DNA of 64,000 bases from Deinococcus peraridilitoris DSM 19664 (GTDB lineage Bacteria > Deinococcota > Deinococci > Deinococcales > Deinococcaceae), in the NCBI RefSeq assembly GCF_000317835.1, contig NC_019793.1:2046001-2110000 (forward strand), in the 5' to 3' direction. The notes under the pieces were generated by a model. That model had not been told where the DNA came from and ran no database searches. It was given only the letters and a program-made list of their open reading frames with translations. The translations under genes were made by a program, and so were the position numbers. Positions 51,353 to 60,104 of this stretch are shown piece after piece (within the stretch, counting starts at the first letter, position 1; every line of letters starts with the position of its first letter).

Positions 51353-51397
51353 CACAAGCACGAGGGGTCCGCTCAGTGCGGACCCCTCGTGCTTGTG
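51353..51397. terminator. Strong bidirectional terminator between protease and TPR genes
   Basis: CACAAGCACGAGGGGTCCGC-TCAGT-GCGGACCCCTCGTGCTTGTG: 20 perfect pairs. It follows the protease gene (minus strand) and precedes the TPR gene. Confidence 0.85.
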
Positions 51398-51404
51398 CTG
51401 TGCT

Positions 51405-52739
51405 TCAGCGCCCGAGGGTACGGGCGAACGCTGCCAGATCAATTGCCCCGGCGGCGCTGCTGGCGCCACTGAGCGGGACGGTGGTATTGGTGAGCGCGTT
51501 ACCGACCAGCACGGGAGTCGCGCGGCTCGAAAGACCCAGGGCCGCCGCACCGGACACGACGGCGGTGCTCATGGAGGTGCCCGTCCAGGCAATGAGCCGC
51601 TCGCCGGGCGCCGCCGCCCCAATCGCTTCACCGGGCGCGTGGAGCTCCAGCCCGGCACCATAATTGCTGAAGGGACTGCGGGCAAGGGTGTTGCCGACGC
51701 TGCCAACCGACAGGCGTTGTGAACTGCTGGTGGCGTTACGCGCCGGCAGATCGATTTCGGAGAGGTTGCGGTTGCCGCTGGCTGCGACGACAATCGCGCC
51801 AGTCGACTCGGCGTAGTCGATGACGGCTTCCAGGGCAGGGGAGCGTCTGTCCGTACCCAGGCTGAGATTGATGACCTGCGCGCCCTGATCGGCGGCACGC
51901 ACGACGGCGTTGACCACGTCCGAAAGGTTACCGTACCCGTCAGGACGGATAACACGGTACGGCAGAATCTGTGCGCGGGGACTGATCTGCGCGGCAATGG
52001 TTGCGACGGCCGTGCCGTGCCCGAAAGCGGGATCGGCTGGGGTGCCGACTTCATCGGGCAGATTGTCGTTGTCGACCAGATCGCGCCACATGCTGCTGGG
52101 CGCGAGCCGGTTTTTCAGGGCCGGGTGGCCGGTGTCGACGCCACTGTCGATTACCGCGATCATGATGCCGGAACCGAGTTCAGGAATCGCTTTCTGTGCG
52201 CTTTCGAGCCGGATGGCTTTCCAGGCATCGTTGTTGGCAGGAAGAGCCGTGAATTGCCCGTCCGACCACGCGCCCCCGGTGCCATCCGACCAGGCACCGC
52301 CGGTCCCGTCGGACCACGCGCCACCCGTACCATCCGACCAGGCACCGCCGGTCCCGTCGGACCACGCGCCACCCGTGCCGCTGAGACGCACAACGCCCAC
52401 GTCCGGTTCGATGGCGGACAGGTGCGCGGTTTCGGCAGGCTCGGTGGAATCGGTGAGGGAGGTGGTGACAATCGCGAAGCCCTGGCTGGGCTTGAAGGCG
52501 ATGACTTTGCCGTTGTATAGCACTTCGAGGGATTCAACCGTGTCGGTGCTGAGCAGTTTGACCCTGGCAACGTTGGGTTTCTTGGGGCTGCTGATTGTGG
52601 AGGCGACGTCCAGACGGAATGACTCGCTGCCTGGTTGCTGGCCGCAGGCGGCAAAGAGTGGTAACAGCAGGAGCGCGAAGGCGGCCTTGCAGGTGACGTT
52701 TCGGTAGCTGGACGTATTGGGATTCAAGGAGTCGCGCAT
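51405..52739 (-). CDS. Subtilisin-like lipoprotein protease (S8)
   Basis: 444 residues. Lipoprotein signal (ALLLLPLFAAC, lipobox Cys32). N-terminal ~85 residues form a propeptide-like beta part (VARVKLLSTDTVESLEVLYNGKVI). Residues 122-161 are five copies of TGGAWSDG. The catalytic domain has Asp198 (AVIDSGVDTGHP), His241 (FGHGTAVATIA), the oxyanion Asn (VVAASGNRNLS) and Ser389 (GTSMSTAVVSG). So an active, exported, lipid-anchored endopeptidase is expected. The Trp/Gly repeats sit between prodomain and catalytic core. Confidence 0.88.
   Translation of the reverse strand: MRDSLNPNTSSYRNVTCKAAFALLLLPLFAACGQQPGSESFRLDVASTISSPKKPNVARVKLLSTDTVESLEVLYNGKVIAFKPSQGFAIVTTSLTDSTEPAETAHLSAIEPDVGVVRLSGTGGAWSDGTGGAWSDGTGGAWSDGTGGAWSDGTGGAWSDGQFTALPANNDAWKAIRLESAQKAIPELGSGIMIAVIDSGVDTGHPALKNRLAPSSMWRDLVDNDNLPDEVGTPADPAFGHGTAVATIAAQISPRAQILPYRVIRPDGYGNLSDVVNAVVRAADQGAQVINLSLGTDRRSPALEAVIDYAESTGAIVVAASGNRNLSEIDLPARNATSSSQRLSVGSVGNTLARSPFSNYGAGLELHAPGEAIGAAAPGERLIAWTGTSMSTAVVSGAAALGLSSRATPVLVGNALTNTTVPLSGASSAAGAIDLAAFARTLGR
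52257..52376 (-). repeat. Five tandem 24-base repeats within the protease gene
   Basis: Each 24-base unit encodes TGGAWSDG. Units alternate between two synonymous versions, so the array reads as a 48-base higher-order repeat. Such a repeat can change copy number by slippage without breaking the frame. Confidence 0.85.
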
Positions 52740-52939
52740 TTCTCTCCGCAGCCTGAGCGGCGCTGGTCAACCTGGGTGGCCGGGGCTGAGTCTCAGGATA
52801 TCTTTTTCTTCGTCTCACGGCCTTCATGTGTTATTCGTGGTCCTGGGCTCTTCGGCAGGGCCACAAGACCATCTTGGCCCACAGGCTGCGCGCGTTGGTG
52901 GGAAATTTCCGGTGTCCTGGGGTGCCTCAGTGGGGTGCC

Positions 52940-53191
52940 TCAGGAAGGCTCTGCTTCCTCATCGTCCCGCCGGGTGACATCTTCACCGCCGGGAACGATT
53001 GGCAGCACCGAGCCTCCTACTGCTGGAACCCCGCTCACGCCACCGCCCATCGGCGCGGCCACGGGGGGAACGGGCACCGTGCGGGCGTCGTCTGACGGTT
53101 GGGTCTGAGCGTTGCCACTGTCCTGCTCGATTTCCTCGACGGAGCGGCCAAGTGGCGTCGTGTCCGGGCGGGGGGTGTGATCGTCGGTCAT
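52940..53191 (-). CDS. 83-residue acidic, Pro-rich protein
   Basis: ATG 53191 chosen as the start (the frame is open to 53224). Begins MTDDHTPRPDTTPLGRS, continues VEEIEQDSGNA and a Pro/Val/Gly-rich stretch, and ends DDEEAEPS. Low complexity and probably unstructured. Real-gene evidence is its coherent acidic composition, an AAGG near the start and the lack of any overlapping gene. Confidence 0.5.
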   Translation of the reverse strand: MTDDHTPRPDTTPLGRSVEEIEQDSGNAQTQPSDDARTVPVPPVAAPMGGGVSGVPAVGGSVLPIVPGGEDVTRRDDEEAEPS

Positions 53192-53294
53192 GCCGTACCT
53201 TAACCCTGCGTCCTTTGCCCGCACCCTGAGGGTTTCTTATGGTTGCCAGTGTCCGGGGCGTCTTACCGGGCGCGAAACTGACCAGTCGGCGCCC

Positions 53295-53300
53295 TAAGAT
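53295..53300 (+). promoter_or_regulatory. Leaderless-type -10 box before 53307
   Basis: TAAGAT, six bases (GACTTC), ATG 53307. Confidence 0.45.
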
Positions 53301-53306
53301 GACTTC

Positions 53307-53375
53307 ATGACTTCACCTGCCGCCCAACCACAACCGCCACGTTGTTCTGTCCTTTTTCCGGATGGGCGCCGGTGA
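53307..53375 (+). CDS. 22-residue upstream peptide or frameshifted start of the EamA gene
   Basis: ATG 53307 to TGA 53373-53375, overlapping the GTG start of the transporter (GTGA). It reads MTSPAAQPQPPRCSVLFPDG and two Arg. Pro/Gln-rich starts like this are common at the N terminus of Deinococcus membrane proteins, so either it is a coupled leader peptide or the transporter has lost frame near its start. Confidence 0.45.
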   Translation: MTSPAAQPQPPRCSVLFPDGRR

Positions 53376-54271
53376 CCGCCTTCGGGGCGTCGCTCGGCTG
53401 GAAGCGTGAACAGTGGATCGGGTTGGCCTGTGCGCTGGTGACGGTGCTGATCTGGTCGGGCTTCATTCTGGTGTCGCGTCTCGGTGCCAAGGGCTCACTG
53501 TCGCCGTTTGACATTTCGGCGCTGCGCTTTGGCGTTTCGGGGCTGGTGATGCTGCCCTTTTTGCTGCGAAGCGGCACGGGAGGCTTGCGGCTGTGGCAGG
53601 TGGCCGCTCTGGGCGTGACGGCAGGGCTGGGGTACGCGCTGCTGGCTTACTCGGGGTTTCATTTTGCGCCGGCGGCCCACGCCGCGGTGTTCATGCCGGG
53701 TATGCTGCCGTTCTTCACGGCTGCACTCGCCTGGGGCGTGCTGGGTGAGCGCTGGACCCGTGCGCGTTTTCTGGGTCTGGCCGTCGTTGGGGTGGGCATC
53801 GCGCTGCTGGCCGCCGACGAGCTTGTTCGCACCGGAGGAGCGACCTGGCGGGGTGACCTGCTGTTCCTGGGGGCTTCACTGCTGTGGGCGGCCTACGGGC
53901 TGCTGGCGCGTCAGTGGCGCGTTGGGCCGCTGCAGGCAACGGCGGTCATCGGGGTGTTCTGCCTGGTGACGTACTGGCCTCCGTACCTGCTTTCAGGACA
54001 GTCGGGCCTGCTGGCGGCTCCCCTGTCAGAGGTGTTGCTGCAAGGCATTTATCAGGGTTTTCTGGCCGTGGTGGTCGCGCTGATCACTTATACCCGCGCA
54101 TTGCAGACGCTGGGACCGGCCTTGACGACCACCATCACGTCCCTGACGCCGGCGTTGGCAGCCCTCTCGGCCGTGCCGCTCCTGGGAGAGTCGCTCTCTG
54201 CGGTGTCGGTGGCCGGGGTGATGGTGGTGACCTTGGGCGTGCTGGTCAGTGTGGTCCGCCTGTCACGGTAA
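53372..54271 (+). CDS. EamA/DMT-family transporter
   Basis: 299 residues from GTG 53372 (a TTG at 53342 is also in frame). Ten membrane helices in two EamA halves (~12-145 and ~160-295): ALVTVLIWSGFILVSRLGAKG ... LRFGVSGLVMLPFLL; second half GDLLFLGASLLWAAYGLLAR ... LTPALAALSAVPLLGES. Drug/metabolite exporters of the inner membrane; substrate unknown. The stop lies 145 bases before the MATE gene. Confidence 0.85.
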   Translation: MTAFGASLGWKREQWIGLACALVTVLIWSGFILVSRLGAKGSLSPFDISALRFGVSGLVMLPFLLRSGTGGLRLWQVAALGVTAGLGYALLAYSGFHFAPAAHAAVFMPGMLPFFTAALAWGVLGERWTRARFLGLAVVGVGIALLAADELVRTGGATWRGDLLFLGASLLWAAYGLLARQWRVGPLQATAVIGVFCLVTYWPPYLLSGQSGLLAAPLSEVLLQGIYQGFLAVVVALITYTRALQTLGPALTTTITSLTPALAALSAVPLLGESLSAVSVAGVMVVTLGVLVSVVRLSR

Positions 54272-54316
54272 AACCGTGCTTTGACTGCCGAAAAGCCTGA
54301 GCCGTTCGGCGCGCTT

Positions 54317-54330
54317 TGTAAACGTTACCA
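54317..54330 (+). promoter_or_regulatory. LacI-family-like operator upstream of the MATE gene
   Basis: TGTAAACGTTACCA matches the TGNAANCGNTNNCA operator pattern of LacI/GalR regulators. It lies 20 bases before TATAAC (54350-54355), a good -10, so a bound repressor would cover the promoter. Confidence 0.35.
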
Positions 54331-54416
54331 GACCGTGCTACAAGTAGACTATAACGATTCAGAGACGGCGTGCGCGCCGGTCTCACCGTACCCCTTATTC
54401 CCTTTCAGGAGCGCTT

Positions 54417-55784
54417 TTGAATCTCTCGGATCATCGTCACATCGCACGAATTGCCGTGCCCGTCAGCCTCGAGATGACCTTTCAGCTGCTGCTGAACTTT
54501 GGCGTACAACTCGTTGTCGGCGTGCTGGGCACCCTGGCACTCGCCGCCGTCGGTTTGGTCAACAGCCTCGTCGTGGTCGGCATGGTCAGCCTCAGCACCA
54601 TCGGGGCCGCGGCCGCCATTCTGGCCGCCCGGGCGCACGGAGCCCGCAGTCCGCAGGCCGTGGCGCGCGTGGCCACCACGGCGGGGGTGTTGGCTTTCCT
54701 CTTCACGCTCACCTTGTGCCTGCCTGCAGCGTTCTTCGCGCAGCCCCTGCTGCTGGGCCTGGGCGCCACCGCTGAAATTGCCGCAACTGGCGCACGGTAC
54801 TTTCAGCTCACCGTGCTGGCGCTGCCGTTCATGGTGCATGCCTCCGTGACCAGCGGAGTGTTCCGCTCGCTGGGTCAGGCGCGCATTCCGATGCAGGTCT
54901 CGATCTTTGCCGTGCTGTTCAACGGCCTGCTGGCCTACGCGCTGGTCGTCGGTCTGGGTCCGCTGCCGGTGCTGGGCCTTGGCGGTGCGGCCCTGGCCAG
55001 CCTGATCGCTCAGGGTCTGCGCGCCGCGCTGCTGTTCTGGCTGCTGCACCTGCGCCCCGGCCGGGTGCCGCTGAGCTGGTCACGCTCGCTCACGACCTGG
55101 CGCCAGGCAGCGGGGCAGCTGCTCACGCTGGCCTTTCCCCTGGCCATGACCCAGCTGTCCTGGAGCGCTGGCGCCTTTCTGTACGCGCTGCTGTTCGCGC
55201 GCCTGAGTGTCTCTGCGCTGGCAGCGAGCCAGATTGTGCTGTCACTCGAAGGCGTGTTCATCGTGGCCTCGTACGGGTTGATGTCGGCCTCCACCACCCT
55301 GATCGGGCACGCGGTCGGTCAGGGTGACCATCGGCGCGCGCAGGACTGGTCGGTCATCCTGCAGCGGGTGGGCATGGCGACAGGCCTGGGCTTCGGTGTG
55401 CTGTTCATGGCCTCGGCGTACCTGCTGCCGCACCTTTACCCCAACATCAGTCCCGCGACCTTGCAGGTGGCCTTCTGGGGCATCGTGATCAACGCAGCCT
55501 TTCAGGTCGTGAAGGTGCGCAACATGATTCTCGGCGGCGGCGTGCTGCCCAGCGGGGGAGACGCACGGGGCGTGGTGATCGGTGATCTGATCGGCCCATT
55601 TGTGGTGGGGCTGCCGCTTGCTTATCTGCTGGGCTTCACCCTCGAACTGGGCGTGTGGGGCGTCTTTTGGGGACGCATTGCCGATGAGGTGGCCAAAGCC
55701 TCGTTTTTCACCTGGCGTGTGCGGCGTCTGCGCTGGCAGGCCCTGACAGCTCCCAGGGCGACGGTGACCCAGCAGGCCGCATGA
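54417..55784 (+). CDS. MATE-family multidrug efflux protein
   Basis: 455 residues, TTG 54417 with SD CAGGAG. Twelve membrane helices; MATE signatures: [60 protein letters not shown] segment and the second-half [16 protein letters not shown]. Na+ or H+ coupled export of organic cations or metabolites. The SDR gene follows after 23 bases, probably in the same transcript. Confidence 0.88.
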   Translation: MNLSDHRHIARIAVPVSLEMTFQLLLNFGVQLVVGVLGTLALAAVGLVNSLVVVGMVSLSTIGAAAAILAARAHGARSPQAVARVATTAGVLAFLFTLTLCLPAAFFAQPLLLGLGATAEIAATGARYFQLTVLALPFMVHASVTSGVFRSLGQARIPMQVSIFAVLFNGLLAYALVVGLGPLPVLGLGGAALASLIAQGLRAALLFWLLHLRPGRVPLSWSRSLTTWRQAAGQLLTLAFPLAMTQLSWSAGAFLYALLFARLSVSALAASQIVLSLEGVFIVASYGLMSASTTLIGHAVGQGDHRRAQDWSVILQRVGMATGLGFGVLFMASAYLLPHLYPNISPATLQVAFWGIVINAAFQVVKVRNMILGGGVLPSGGDARGVVIGDLIGPFVVGLPLAYLLGFTLELGVWGVFWGRIADEVAKASFFTWRVRRLRWQALTAPRATVTQQAA

Positions 55785-55807
55785 CCGGAACACGGAAAGG
55801 AACACCA

Positions 55808-56509
55808 ATGAAACAAACTCTGCAGGGCCGCTGGGCCCTCGTGACAGGCTCGACGCGCGGTATCGGACAGCAGATTGCCCTGGGCCTGGCTCAGCGTGGC
55901 GCGAACGTCATCGTGCACGGCCGCACCCTGGCGCACACGCAAGCGACTTTGGATCTGCTGGCGGCGTACGGCGTGCAGACCCACGCGGTCGCCGGAGAAC
56001 TCGCCCGTGAAGAGGGCGTGCAGGCGATCATCGAAGGCGTGCGGGCCGGACCAGGATCCATCGATATTCTCTACAACAACGCCGCGATCCAGAATCCCTG
56101 GAAGCCCCTGTTCGAGATCACTCCGCGAGACTGGCAGGACAGCTTTCAGATCAATCTGTACGCCGTGGTGCAGTTGTGCACGGCGTTCGCTCCGCAGATG
56201 CGCGAGCGGGGTTTCGGGCGCATCATCAACCTGACCAGTGGCATTCAGGATGTGCCGCAACTTGCGCCCTACAGTGTCTCCAAGGCCGCCATCGACAAGT
56301 ACTCACGCGATCTGGCCGCCGAACTGCGCGGCAGCAACGTGCTGGTGAACTACCTCGATCCGGGCTGGCTGCGCACTGACCTGGGCGGCCCCAACGGTGA
56401 GTGGCCGGTGGAAACGGTGCTGCCCGGAGCGCTGGTGCCCGCCCTGCTCGAAGATCATGGTCCGAGTGGCCGACTGTACGCCGCGCAGGACTTCAAGTAC
56501 CTGGACTGA
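55808..56509 (+). CDS. Short-chain dehydrogenase/reductase
   Basis: 233 residues from ATG 55808 (SD AAAGGAAC; the open frame extends to 55781). Rossmann motif VTGSTRGIGQQIALGLA, NNAAIQN, catalytic Ser in NLTSG, YSVSKAAIDKY (Tyr/Lys), and DPGWLRTDLGGP. Cytoplasmic NAD(P)-dependent enzyme of the classical SDR group (FabG-like). Substrate unknown. Shares a transcript with the MATE exporter. Confidence 0.88.
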   Translation: MKQTLQGRWALVTGSTRGIGQQIALGLAQRGANVIVHGRTLAHTQATLDLLAAYGVQTHAVAGELAREEGVQAIIEGVRAGPGSIDILYNNAAIQNPWKPLFEITPRDWQDSFQINLYAVVQLCTAFAPQMRERGFGRIINLTSGIQDVPQLAPYSVSKAAIDKYSRDLAAELRGSNVLVNYLDPGWLRTDLGGPNGEWPVETVLPGALVPALLEDHGPSGRLYAAQDFKYLD

Positions 56510-56525
56510 AACACGCGACTGAAAC

Positions 56526-56554
56526 CGGGGAACTCATCGGGTTTCCCGTTTTTT
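56526..56554 (+). terminator. Terminator after the SDR gene
   Basis: CGGGGAAC-TCATCGG-GTTTCCCG (eight pairs, one G-U), followed by six T. Confidence 0.75.
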
Positions 56555-56856
56555 GACGTTTTGATCCCAGGTGGCGTTGACGACCGAGCAAGGCAGTCAA
56601 TGCTGATCGGCGCCGATCGGCAACGAGGTGGCAGCAATGCAGCACCTGGGTGGTGTTCTCGGCTGCGGCGAAATGCACGGCAACTTCGTATGACTTGGGC
56701 TGAGCACATCGGGCACTGCTGGCTATGTCAGGATTTTGCAAGAGCTGTTTTCGTACCTTGAATTTCACTGGCCAATGCCGCGATGGTCCTGAAGTTATTC
56801 GGCGATACGTCGCGTGGCCGGACGCCACCCTGAAACGGCCCGGAAGGGAGTAAGGC
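56555..56856. other. About 300 bases without a supported gene
   Basis: Only short frames are seen between the SDR terminator and the small ORF at 56857. Somewhat lower GC than its surroundings. It probably contains the promoter for the 56857/57072 pair, but no consensus boxes stand out. Confidence 0.4.
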
Positions 56857-57075
56857 ATGAACAGTTCATTTGTCCTGCATCACTCTGCCTGGACCCTCAC
56901 TGCCCGAACGGGTGCGACCGGACATGCTCGAAACTCTCCACAACGCTCGTGGCTCTTGCGGTTCGCTGCGCAGCATGCCGCTCGTTGCCTGGTGAGTGAC
57001 CCGGCGCAGGAGCGGTCCACCGTGCCCGCTGCCGGGAGCCCGCGTTATGGATGGCCGGGAAGGCGACGCTCATGA
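56857..57075 (+). CDS. 72-residue ORF coupled to the GGDEF-EAL gene
   Basis: ATG 56857 has GGAAGGGAG upstream, and the TGA (57073-57075) overlaps the best start of the next gene (ATGA at 57072). Basic, Ser/Arg/Pro-rich, no domain. The SD plus the four-base overlap are the only support; it could be a leader peptide that couples translation of the sensor gene. Confidence 0.35.
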   Translation: MNSSFVLHHSAWTLTARTGATGHARNSPQRSWLLRFAAQHAARCLVSDPAQERSTVPAAGSPRYGWPGRRRS

Positions 57076-60000
57076 CCGCTGCACCGCTCAGCGTCGCGAT
57101 CATCACGGATTTTGTTCACAACTACCAGGCGCACCTGCTGGTGGGCATTCGTGAAGCCCTCAACGAACGGGGACTGGCTTCCACGGTGTACGTCGGACGG
57201 GAACTGTTCCCGCCGGGGCATCCCGTGCACGACGCCAACGCGGTGTACCGTCTGATCAGGCCCGATCAGCACTGCGGGGTGATTCTGCTGACGGCCAACC
57301 TGGGGCGTGCGGTCAGCGGTGACGACCTGATGCGCTTCGCGCGGCAGTTTGCGCCTTTGCCGGTCGTATCCGTCGGGAAGAAAATCGCGGGTGTTCCCTC
57401 GATTCTGGTGGACAGCCGACCGGGCATGCAGGCCTTGATGGAACACCTGATCGTCAAGCGCCAGTTCCGGCGTTTCGTATTCGTGCGGGGCCGTGAAGGC
57501 AACGACGACTCGAATGACCGTGAGCAGGTGTTCCGCGAAGCGCTGGCGCTGCACGGCCTGCCTTTTCGTTCCGACTGGACGCTCTGCGGGGATTACCGGG
57601 CACACGCCGCGTATGACGCCATGCGAACGCTGCTGGCCACCACCCGCGATTTCGATGTGGTGGTCTCTGCCAACGACCAGATGACCGAAGGCATCATCCG
57701 GGCCTTGCGAGAGCACGAATTGCGCGTGCCCGAAGACGTGGCCGTGGTGGGCTTCGACGATGACGAGGACTTCCGGCATGCCATTCCGCCGCTCACCACC
57801 GTACGCCAGCCGGTGGTCGAGCAGGGCGTGGCGGCCGTAGAACTGCTCTGCTCGCTTGATCCTCGTCATGACGTCCATATCGATACGCAGCTGGTCGTGC
57901 GGGAATCGTGCGGCACGAAAGGCGGTTCGGGACCGCTCAGCCTGGCGCACGAAGCACTGCCCCGCACGCTGGACCGCCAAAAAGCCCAGCAGGAGGTGCT
58001 GGACTACCTGCGTCAGGTGAGCCGTGATCCACAGGCACGCCAGCCTTTTCTGGCGTACTGGAAAAACCAGCTGCTCGGCAATCTGGGCCGCGAGCATGAC
58101 CTGGTCACGTGGCGTCACCTGCTCAACGATTTTCGCACCGCGCTGCGTCCGGAACTCTCGGGAGTGGTGCTCAGTGACTTCGACGCTCTGTTCGCCGACG
58201 TGCAGACGCTGCTGTATGACGCGCTGCAGATGGCCTACGCCAAGCAGCGCCTGGCGGAGGCGACCAACGCCGTGCTGATCTCCAACATGGTCTCCGCCCT
58301 CAGCTATGAAGCGATGTTCGGTGCGGCGCTGAATTACCTCAAGCACCTGCGCCTCAACCGGGTGGTGCTGGTGCTCTACGAGCGCTTCGGACGCCTCCCC
58401 AGCGAACTGGCCCGCGTCATGTTCGCCGAAGGGACCCGCAGCGCCCTCGACCGTGACCTGTTCCCGACTGCCCGGCTTCTGCCGGAAGGGATGCGAGGTG
58501 AACTCTTCGAAGGTCACCTGATGATCATTCCGCTGTTCACGACGGGCGCGCAGTACGGTTACCTGATCGTCGATCAGCCGCACGGCGTGTATTTCGACGA
58601 GGAAACGCCGCAGCACACCATCAGCCGGTCCATCCGGCACCTGGAGCAGCTTCACGCGATGCGCAGCGCGCACGACGACCTGGAGCGGCGGGTGGCCGAC
58701 CGCACCCTGGAATTGCAGCGCCTCAACGAGCAACTGCAGCACGACGCCGTGCATGACGTCCTGACCGGCCTTGCCAACCGCGCGCTCTTTCACGACCGCC
58801 TGCGGCGGGTGGTGGCGCAGGCCGAGCGGGACAGCACGCAGGGCTACGCGGTGTTGTTCCTTGACTGTGACCGCTTCAAGTCCATCAACGACACCATGGG
58901 CCACAGCGTCGGTGATGACTTCCTGATCGAGTTTGCCGGACGCCTGTCAACAAGCGTGCGCCCGCAGGACACCGTCGCGCGCTTTGGCGGAGATGAATTC
59001 GCGGTCCTGCTCGAAGATGTGTTTGAAGCGCCTGACGTCATGATGATCGCCGAGCGCATTCAGCATACGCTGAGCGAACCGATGGACTTGCTGGGTCGCC
59101 CTTTCGCGGTGACGGCCAGCATGGGCATCGTCACCAGTGCCGGAGGGTACTCGAAGTACGAAGACGTCCTGCGCGACGCCGACATCGCGATGTACCACTC
59201 CAAGTCGCTGGGACCGGGCCGCACGACCATGTTCGAAGTCACCATGCACGAACGGGTCCTCAACCGCTCCCGGCTGGAAACCGAGTTGCGTCAGGCCCTC
59301 AGTCGCGGTGGGCTTTCGGTGCAGTATCAACCGATCGTCGACGTGCAGAGCGGTACCCTGCGGGGATTTGAGGCGCTCGCGCGCTGGGTGCATCCCGTGC
59401 GGGGCTTCGTGAGTCCCGGTGAATTCATCTCGGTGGCCGAAGAAGCGGGGCTGGTGGTGGATCTCGACCGCTTCGTGCTGTTCGAGGCGTGTGACTGCCT
59501 GCGCGCCTGGCGTGAACAGGTACCACAGGCAAGAGACTGCTTTCTGAGCGTCAATGTCAGCACCACGCAGTTCTCCCGAGCCGATTTCGTGCATGCCGTG
59601 CAAGGCGTGCTGCGGGATACCGGACTCTGCCCGGCCGACGTGCGACTCGAAATCACCGAAAGCCTGCTGATGCAGCGCGCGCCCGTGGTGCAGCGCAACC
59701 TCGAAGGGCTGCGCGAACTGGGCGTGCAGCTGTATATCGACGATTTTGGCACCGGGTACTCGTCACTCGGTTACCTGCAGCAGTTCGCGCCCAGCGTGCT
59801 CAAAATCGACCGTTCATTCGTGCAGCGCGTCCCCATGCACTCCGAGAGTGCCGAACTGGTCCGCACGATCCTCTCCATGGCGCGAAACCTCAACATCGCC
59901 GTCGTGGCCGAAGGAGTGGAATGTCAGGAGCAATGGACGTGGTTGCGCGAAGCAGGCTGCACTTACGCCCAGGGTTTCTTTTTCGCAAAGCCCCTCGTGC

Positions 60001-60104
60001 CGGAAGACGCGCTCGACGTGCTGCGCCAGAATCAGCCTTTGCCGGGCACCCCAAAAGAAGCCTCAGGAATGAAGGTCAGCGGAAGCGGCGGACACGGCAG
60101 CTGA
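57072..60104 (+). CDS. LacI-type sensor fused to GGDEF and EAL domains
   Basis: 1,010 residues from ATG 57072 (ATG 57051 is also in frame). Residues ~5-285 form a LacI/GalR-like periplasmic-binding fold without the HTH (VAIITDFVHNYQAHLLVGI; DVVVSANDQMTEGII; VPEDVAVVGFDDDEDFRHAIPPLTTVRQP). A helical/GAF-like linker runs ~300-560. GGDEF (~570-730): RFGGDEF at ~637-643 with product-inhibition site RPQD five residues upstream. EAL (~750-1000): FEALARW (E767), NVSTTQF, LEITES, DDFGTGYSSLGYL, KIDRSFV, EGVE all intact. No signal peptide or membrane helix. So it probably makes or breaks cyclic-di-GMP in response to a cytoplasmic sugar-like ligand. Confidence 0.88.
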   Translation: MTAAPLSVAIITDFVHNYQAHLLVGIREALNERGLASTVYVGRELFPPGHPVHDANAVYRLIRPDQHCGVILLTANLGRAVSGDDLMRFARQFAPLPVVSVGKKIAGVPSILVDSRPGMQALMEHLIVKRQFRRFVFVRGREGNDDSNDREQVFREALALHGLPFRSDWTLCGDYRAHAAYDAMRTLLATTRDFDVVVSANDQMTEGIIRALREHELRVPEDVAVVGFDDDEDFRHAIPPLTTVRQPVVEQGVAAVELLCSLDPRHDVHIDTQLVVRESCGTKGGSGPLSLAHEALPRTLDRQKAQQEVLDYLRQVSRDPQARQPFLAYWKNQLLGNLGREHDLVTWRHLLNDFRTALRPELSGVVLSDFDALFADVQTLLYDALQMAYAKQRLAEATNAVLISNMVSALSYEAMFGAALNYLKHLRLNRVVLVLYERFGRLPSELARVMFAEGTRSALDRDLFPTARLLPEGMRGELFEGHLMIIPLFTTGAQYGYLIVDQPHGVYFDEETPQHTISRSIRHLEQLHAMRSAHDDLERRVADRTLELQRLNEQLQHDAVHDVLTGLANRALFHDRLRRVVAQAERDSTQGYAVLFLDCDRFKSINDTMGHSVGDDFLIEFAGRLSTSVRPQDTVARFGGDEFAVLLEDVFEAPDVMMIAERIQHTLSEPMDLLGRPFAVTASMGIVTSAGGYSKYEDVLRDADIAMYHSKSLGPGRTTMFEVTMHERVLNRSRLETELRQALSRGGLSVQYQPIVDVQSGTLRGFEALARWVHPVRGFVSPGEFISVAEEAGLVVDLDRFVLFEACDCLRAWREQVPQARDCFLSVNVSTTQFSRADFVHAVQGVLRDTGLCPADVRLEITESLLMQRAPVVQRNLEGLRELGVQLYIDDFGTGYSSLGYLQQFAPSVLKIDRSFVQRVPMHSESAELVRTILSMARNLNIAVVAEGVECQEQWTWLREAGCTYAQGFFFAKPLVPEDALDVLRQNQPLPGTPKEASGMKVSGSGGHGS

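Noticed and set aside
52257..52376. CRISPR-like array
   Set aside because: Units are directly adjacent without spacers and encode an in-frame protein repeat. No other array and no cas genes are seen in the window.
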